Assembly (NCBI RefSeq): GCF_010104355.1
Contig: NZ_CP044973.1
Location: 186,001-250,000, forward strand
Direction: 5' to 3'
DNA length: 64,000 nucleotides
Source: Hydrogenophaga sp. PBL-H3
Lineage (GTDB): Bacteria > Pseudomonadota > Gammaproteobacteria > Burkholderiales > Burkholderiaceae_C
This document shows, piece by piece, positions 60,782 to 64,000 of this stretch. The position numbers and the translations under genes are program-made. How positions within the stretch are numbered: position 1 is the first letter of the stretch; every line of letters begins with the position of its first letter. Below the pieces are notes generated by a model. The model saw only the letters and a list, made by a program, of their open reading frames with translations, was not told where the DNA came from and ran no database searches.

Positions 60782-61681
60782 ATGTACCGCCAAATGGACT
60801 TCCGTCTGTTCGCACTCACGTTGAAGACTGTTTTTCCTGGTGCGCAACCCAATGGCACCAACGTGCGAAAACTGTTCTCGCGGTTGAACCAACAACACAA
60901 CATTGGATTGCCACCTCGGTCCATCGGTCAACGCGACGTCAGCAAGCCTGAACAGTTGCGCATTGCCACATGGTTCTCTGAGGGCCGATCCTTGCGCCTT
61001 CTGGCCAGGGGCCCTGCCGCTTGCGCATTGCTCGCTCAGCACGCCACGGCTATCCAGGCTGCACTGAATGCTGAAGCAGGCTTTGAGTTGCCACTCACCG
61101 TTGAGCACGGCGATCACGGAGTGGAACCGGTACTGATTCCGCGCGCCTATGTCATTCCTCGCATGTTGATGGGCCACGCATCGCCCAACAGCACATGGGG
61201 TGCATTTGCCAATCAAGTGGACGCGGGCGCGAAGTGGATGGAGCTTGCGGGCGAACAAGTGGCGAAGAAAATTGCCGAGGGCATCGTCACACAATGCTTC
61301 GATCTGCTGGACGCTGGCGACACGGTCAAAGGGGAACATGCCAAGCTGGTGCAAGTGCACTGGGATCGAATCACGAACAAGCTAGATACGAAAGAACGCG
61401 GTGAGAAGCGACGTGCAGCGTGTGAAGAAATCCTGGAGGCGATGGACCTGCGCGTGACCGCCATTGCCAAGCACTCCACCTACCTGTCGTCTGGTCCGAA
61501 GGGCCTTTGTGTGATGCTTCGAGACATCCGCATCACCACTCCATCGATGTTCCTCGGCGAATGGATGGTGGGGCACGAGCGCGACGCTGGAATCGGGTCG
61601 ATCCTAGAGGATGACCCTACCGCGTCCAACCGGAGCCACCAGCAATCCACGCGCAAGACCGCACGCGCGTCGGTTGGTTGA
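60782..61681 (+). CDS. hypothetical protein of a two-gene unit
   Basis: 299 residues. It has a basic N-terminus (FRLFALTLKTVFPGAQPNGT), a middle segment VEPVLIPRAYVIPRMLMGH and a helical, Lys/Glu-rich second half. I do not recognise it. Its TGA overlaps the next start as TTGA, so it is translated together with the 61678 gene. A small hairpin (CCCCT/AGGGG, 60706-60718) lies in its leader. Confidence 0.65.
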   Translation: MYRQMDFRLFALTLKTVFPGAQPNGTNVRKLFSRLNQQHNIGLPPRSIGQRDVSKPEQLRIATWFSEGRSLRLLARGPAACALLAQHATAIQAALNAEAGFELPLTVEHGDHGVEPVLIPRAYVIPRMLMGHASPNSTWGAFANQVDAGAKWMELAGEQVAKKIAEGIVTQCFDLLDAGDTVKGEHAKLVQVHWDRITNKLDTKERGEKRRAACEEILEAMDLRVTAIAKHSTYLSSGPKGLCVMLRDIRITTPSMFLGEWMVGHERDAGIGSILEDDPTASNRSHQQSTRKTARASVG

Positions 61682-62124
61682 AAGCGAACATCTTGGGCAC
61701 CGCTTTGAGTTCGGATGATCAGAGGCTGTTGGGTGAGGCTCGCAACATTCAGCAATACCTCGACGGTCTGGCGATACCGTCCCGGGGCGAGGATGGGGAG
61801 CCGTTGAGCTTGTTGGCGCGACTCAACGTGATGGCGGCGCGTGGCGTTCAGTCAAAGAAGGAACTGATCGATCCCCAAAACAGGTCTGCCATCGTGCTCG
61901 AAACGAGATTGAACGCAGCCGAGGCTCAGCTGGAAAGGCTGCGCGCGCGCACCATCAACGTTGAAGAGGTGATGCAACGCATTCCCACCGTGGCCAGGCT
62001 CTACTACACAGGCCTGGCGCCCCGACGCTACCGCCGTGCCAGCACGATGTCCGGACCGGGTGATCCGCTGGTGCACCGCAGTCATGTCGAGCGTGAGTTG
62101 CTCCGCATCTGGTCAGGATCGTAA
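61678..62124 (+). CDS. hypothetical protein, TTG start
   Basis: 148 residues beginning at a TTG that overlaps the previous stop. Helical, with a Leu/Arg-rich amphipathic segment (LETRLNAAEAQLERLRARTI). It forms a coupled pair with the upstream gene. Function unknown. Confidence 0.6.
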   Translation: MKANILGTALSSDDQRLLGEARNIQQYLDGLAIPSRGEDGEPLSLLARLNVMAARGVQSKKELIDPQNRSAIVLETRLNAAEAQLERLRARTINVEEVMQRIPTVARLYYTGLAPRRYRRASTMSGPGDPLVHRSHVERELLRIWSGS

Positions 62125-62326
62125 GAAACTCGCACTGGCCCGATTCAGTGGCGCGATCGGCCGATCACCCAGACAATCTTCTTCACACGGCCATGCCATG
62201 TAGGCGTTGCGCGCAAGCGCCATCGCCCATTCCCTTCCGGTAACTCCTCCCTCCCTCTGCAGGTGGACCAACTCCGGCAGGGGTAGGTGCATCTGCGGAC
62301 CCATCCTTTTCCCATAGGACTCCCCA

Positions 62327-62641
62327 ATGCATCTTCTCCTGACACTTCCCATCACCCTGCGCAGCCTGGTCAAGCCCAAAAAGCTGGAATTCAATCCGGT
62401 GGTCATGAACGGTCCGCTGCCCAGCAAGAGCCCCGATCTCTGGCGCCGCTTCCTGAAGCCCGGCGGCAAGACCGTGGCGATTTCCGCGTCCGACAGCGCC
62501 AAGGTACGCGCCTACATGCAGGAACACAGCACCGAAGCCATCAGCGAGGATGGTTTGGTTGCTTTCACCCTGCAAGACGACGGCTTCCTGGTGGAATGCT
62601 TGCCCGACCAGCTGGTCGAAGCTGACGCCATGGCTCTGTAA
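62327..62641 (+). CDS. small hypothetical protein
   Basis: 104 residues, with a basic helix near the N-terminus (LRSLVKPKKLEFNPVV) and an acidic C-terminal half. It is separated from the preceding gene by about 200 bases that contain no gene. The next gene starts ten bases after its stop, so they are probably one transcript. Confidence 0.65.
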   Translation: MHLLLTLPITLRSLVKPKKLEFNPVVMNGPLPSKSPDLWRRFLKPGGKTVAISASDSAKVRAYMQEHSTEAISEDGLVAFTLQDDGFLVECLPDQLVEADAMAL

Positions 62642-62650
62642 GGGGCTGTG

Positions 62651-63085
62651 ATGCAAAAAGCACGCAAAGCGATCTACCTGATGCTCCGCGAGCATGGTCT
62701 GGATTCACGCCGCGCCGGTCACAAGGCACGCCTGATCTGCACCGAACGCCTGTCCAAGCAAATCGGCGAGTTGTTTCACCACTCGACGCTCCTCGGCAGG
62801 GCCCGGTTTCTTGGCCTGCAGATGGAGGAATCGCTGGCCAAGGCCCGCAACAACCGCCGTGAAGCGCTCCGCTTCGCTCGCTATGCCCACGATGGCCTCA
62901 CTCCACATCCCAGGCAGTTCCCGCAACTGCGCGAAGGGGTCGACGGGCGTCAGGTCGCCGCAGGGTTTGGCGATCTGGCGCGCAACTACGGCGCCTGGGC
63001 GCGCGTTCATCTGATGTTCGCCCACCGCTGCAGTCGCAACCTCAACGACCTGAAAAGCCGCAACGGCCTTCGCGTCATTCCTTGA
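62651..63085 (+). CDS. small basic hypothetical protein
   Basis: 144 residues from the ATG at 62651; a GTG at 62648 is directly adjacent. Very basic and helical (ARKAIYLMLREHGLDSRRAG, HKARLICTERLSKQIGELFH), consistent with nucleic-acid binding, but no family is recognised. In the same transcript as the 62327 gene. Confidence 0.65.
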   Translation: MQKARKAIYLMLREHGLDSRRAGHKARLICTERLSKQIGELFHHSTLLGRARFLGLQMEESLAKARNNRREALRFARYAHDGLTPHPRQFPQLREGVDGRQVAAGFGDLARNYGAWARVHLMFAHRCSRNLNDLKSRNGLRVIP

Positions 63086-63092
63086 ACCAAGT

Positions 63093-63123
63093 GCAGAGGC
63101 CGCCTCCTTGAGAGGCGCTCTGC
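63093..63123 (+). promoter_or_regulatory. two-part leader hairpin
   Basis: GCAGAG (63093-63098) pairs with CTCTGC (63118-63123) and CGCCTC (63101-63106) with GAGGCG (63112-63117) around the loop CTTGA; a two-base bulge joins them. The ATG at 63144 follows 20 bases later. Confidence 0.6.
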
Positions 63124-63143
63124 TCATCCATGAGATTCATTTC

Positions 63144-63833
63144 ATGAACACCACAGTTACCACCCATCCCAACGCCCGCCGCCTGATCGTGGACTTCCAG
63201 CCCCAGGAGTGGATTCGCGACATGGCCATCCCTTGCGGGGCGGTCGAACGCGTTGACGCCACGGACTACCTGCACACGCTCAACCTGCTGGAAATCCACA
63301 GCCTGCGCGACCGCCCTGGCAGCAACGACGATTTCGTCGACGCTGTCGAGCGTGGCCACTACGGTCCTTTCGAGGTCCGCGCCACTGACGCAGTGCTTGA
63401 GTACTTCGGCGTCGAGATCCTGAGCGACATCACCCAGCAGATGTTGGACGATGCCAAGGCAGGCAAGCCGCTTTTCGTGGACTTCCCAGCCCTCGAAGAA
63501 GCCACCGCGCCACGGAAGGCAGCGGTCGAACTCCTCGATGCAGGCTACGCAGCTGGTGATCCCAGCTTGCAAGACTGGATCGTGATGTACGGGTTTGCCG
63601 ACGGCGCGATGTACTTCAGCTGCAGGGCCGAAGACATCCACCACGCGATCGAACAGTGCTCGGATGCCAATCCTGACATGAAGATCTTCTCGGCCTTCGA
63701 GCTGCCCCAGGGCACTGGAGCCACCGAGAACCTCAACGAGTTGACCTCGGGGCCCATGTCCGGTGCGTCGCACTCCTTGCTGACGATGATCGATCTGATG
63801 AGCCTGAACTCACCGACGATGCATGCCGCCTGA
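63144..63833 (+). CDS. hypothetical protein
   Basis: 229 residues from the ATG at 63144. Soluble and acidic; the middle (DFVDAVERGHYGPFEVRATD) and the segment DWIVMYGFADGAMYFSCRAE look like a compact globular domain. No family recognised. A terminator follows about 36 bases after the stop. Confidence 0.72.
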   Translation: MNTTVTTHPNARRLIVDFQPQEWIRDMAIPCGAVERVDATDYLHTLNLLEIHSLRDRPGSNDDFVDAVERGHYGPFEVRATDAVLEYFGVEILSDITQQMLDDAKAGKPLFVDFPALEEATAPRKAAVELLDAGYAAGDPSLQDWIVMYGFADGAMYFSCRAEDIHHAIEQCSDANPDMKIFSAFELPQGTGATENLNELTSGPMSGASHSLLTMIDLMSLNSPTMHAA

Positions 63834-63869
63834 GCGGTGTTGTCCTCTGGGACTCAAAGCAACTTTGCA

Positions 63870-63904
63870 AAGCCCGCGCGCCACATTGGTTCGCGGGCTT
63901 TTCT
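63870..63904 (+). terminator. intrinsic terminator
   Basis: AAGCCCGCG (63870-63878) pairs with CGCGGGCTT (63892-63900), followed by TTCTC. Ends the gene at 63144. Confidence 0.82.
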
Positions 63905-63956
63905 CATTGGTTTGTCGTGGTCTCGAAAATTGAGAAAATTGCCACAGACAGTGAGA

Positions 63957-64000
63957 ATGCCTACGCGAGGAATGATTCCCAGTGCCCTCCAGCCCACTGG
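63957..64000 (+). CDS. possible start of a gene cut by the window end
   Basis: An ATG at 63957 opens a frame (MPTRGMIPSALQPT) that runs off the window. It follows a terminator, as expected for a new gene, but only 14 residues are visible, so nothing can be said of its product. Confidence 0.3.
   Translation, partial: MPTRGMIPSALQPT

Noticed and set aside
1-64000. tRNA, rRNA and insertion-sequence genes
   Set aside because: No cloverleaf-type tRNA sequence, rRNA segment or transposase was seen on either strand by reading; a dedicated scan was not possible.

Overview
The window is a GC-rich betaproteobacterial segment, most likely Burkholderiales. That placement is inferred from the type of integrated element and the style of the genes; there is no rRNA or tRNA gene to confirm it. 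It has two layers. Positions about 13240-55275 are a complete Tn4371-family integrative and conjugative element (ICE) of about 42 kb. The two flanks (1-13239 and 55276-64000) belong to one older accessory replicon or genomic island, made mostly of single genes of unknown function with their own leader hairpins and terminators.

Left flank: a bidirectional terminator, an SppA-like S49 peptidase, a Popeye/CRP-like membrane protein with a translationally coupled small upstream gene, a coupled pair of hypothetical genes, a ParB-domain protein, two small coupled genes, a large hypothetical, an XPF/ERCC4-type nuclease, two small genes, an Xre-regulator/nucleotidyltransferase-like pair with a duplicated operator, and one more hypothetical gene that ends in two hairpins.

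The ICE: attL and attR are both TTTTTTGT, which fits the remembered family consensus TTTTTYRT; attL lies in the U-tract of the flank terminator. From left to right come the tyrosine integrase, a DUF1016 PDDEXK nuclease, a nickel-type nreA/nreB cargo between two copies of a ~245-bp leader repeat, maintenance genes (DUF2958, DUF932, ParB-like, DUF736, Xre, DUF2285, AlpA-like HTH), repA with three 17-bp iterons, parA, two small coupled genes, a TraF-type S26 protease and a relaxase. A second cargo block (32469-41118) encodes a TetR regulator, an LpxR-like lipid A 3'-O-deacylase, and a HlyD/ABC ATPase/two-permease/outer-membrane-factor pump resembling E. coli ybhGFSR under CecR. Two near-identical promoter/operators link the two transcription units of that block. 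The conjugation module follows: LysR-type traR, an EexN-like lipoprotein, traG, a CopG protein, trbBCDEJ, a second EexN/TrbK-like lipoprotein, trbLFGI and DUF2274, then a terminator.

Right flank: a small reverse gene, a queuine-transglycosylase/DpdA-like protein, a large reverse hypothetical, an amino-methyltransferase-like protein with an altered SHAPY catalytic motif, and a run of unrecognised genes. The DpdA-like and methyltransferase-like genes suggest DNA-modification functions on the recipient replicon, and the lpxR/efflux block is the most distinctive cargo of the ICE. No CRISPR array, insertion sequence, rRNA or tRNA was seen.
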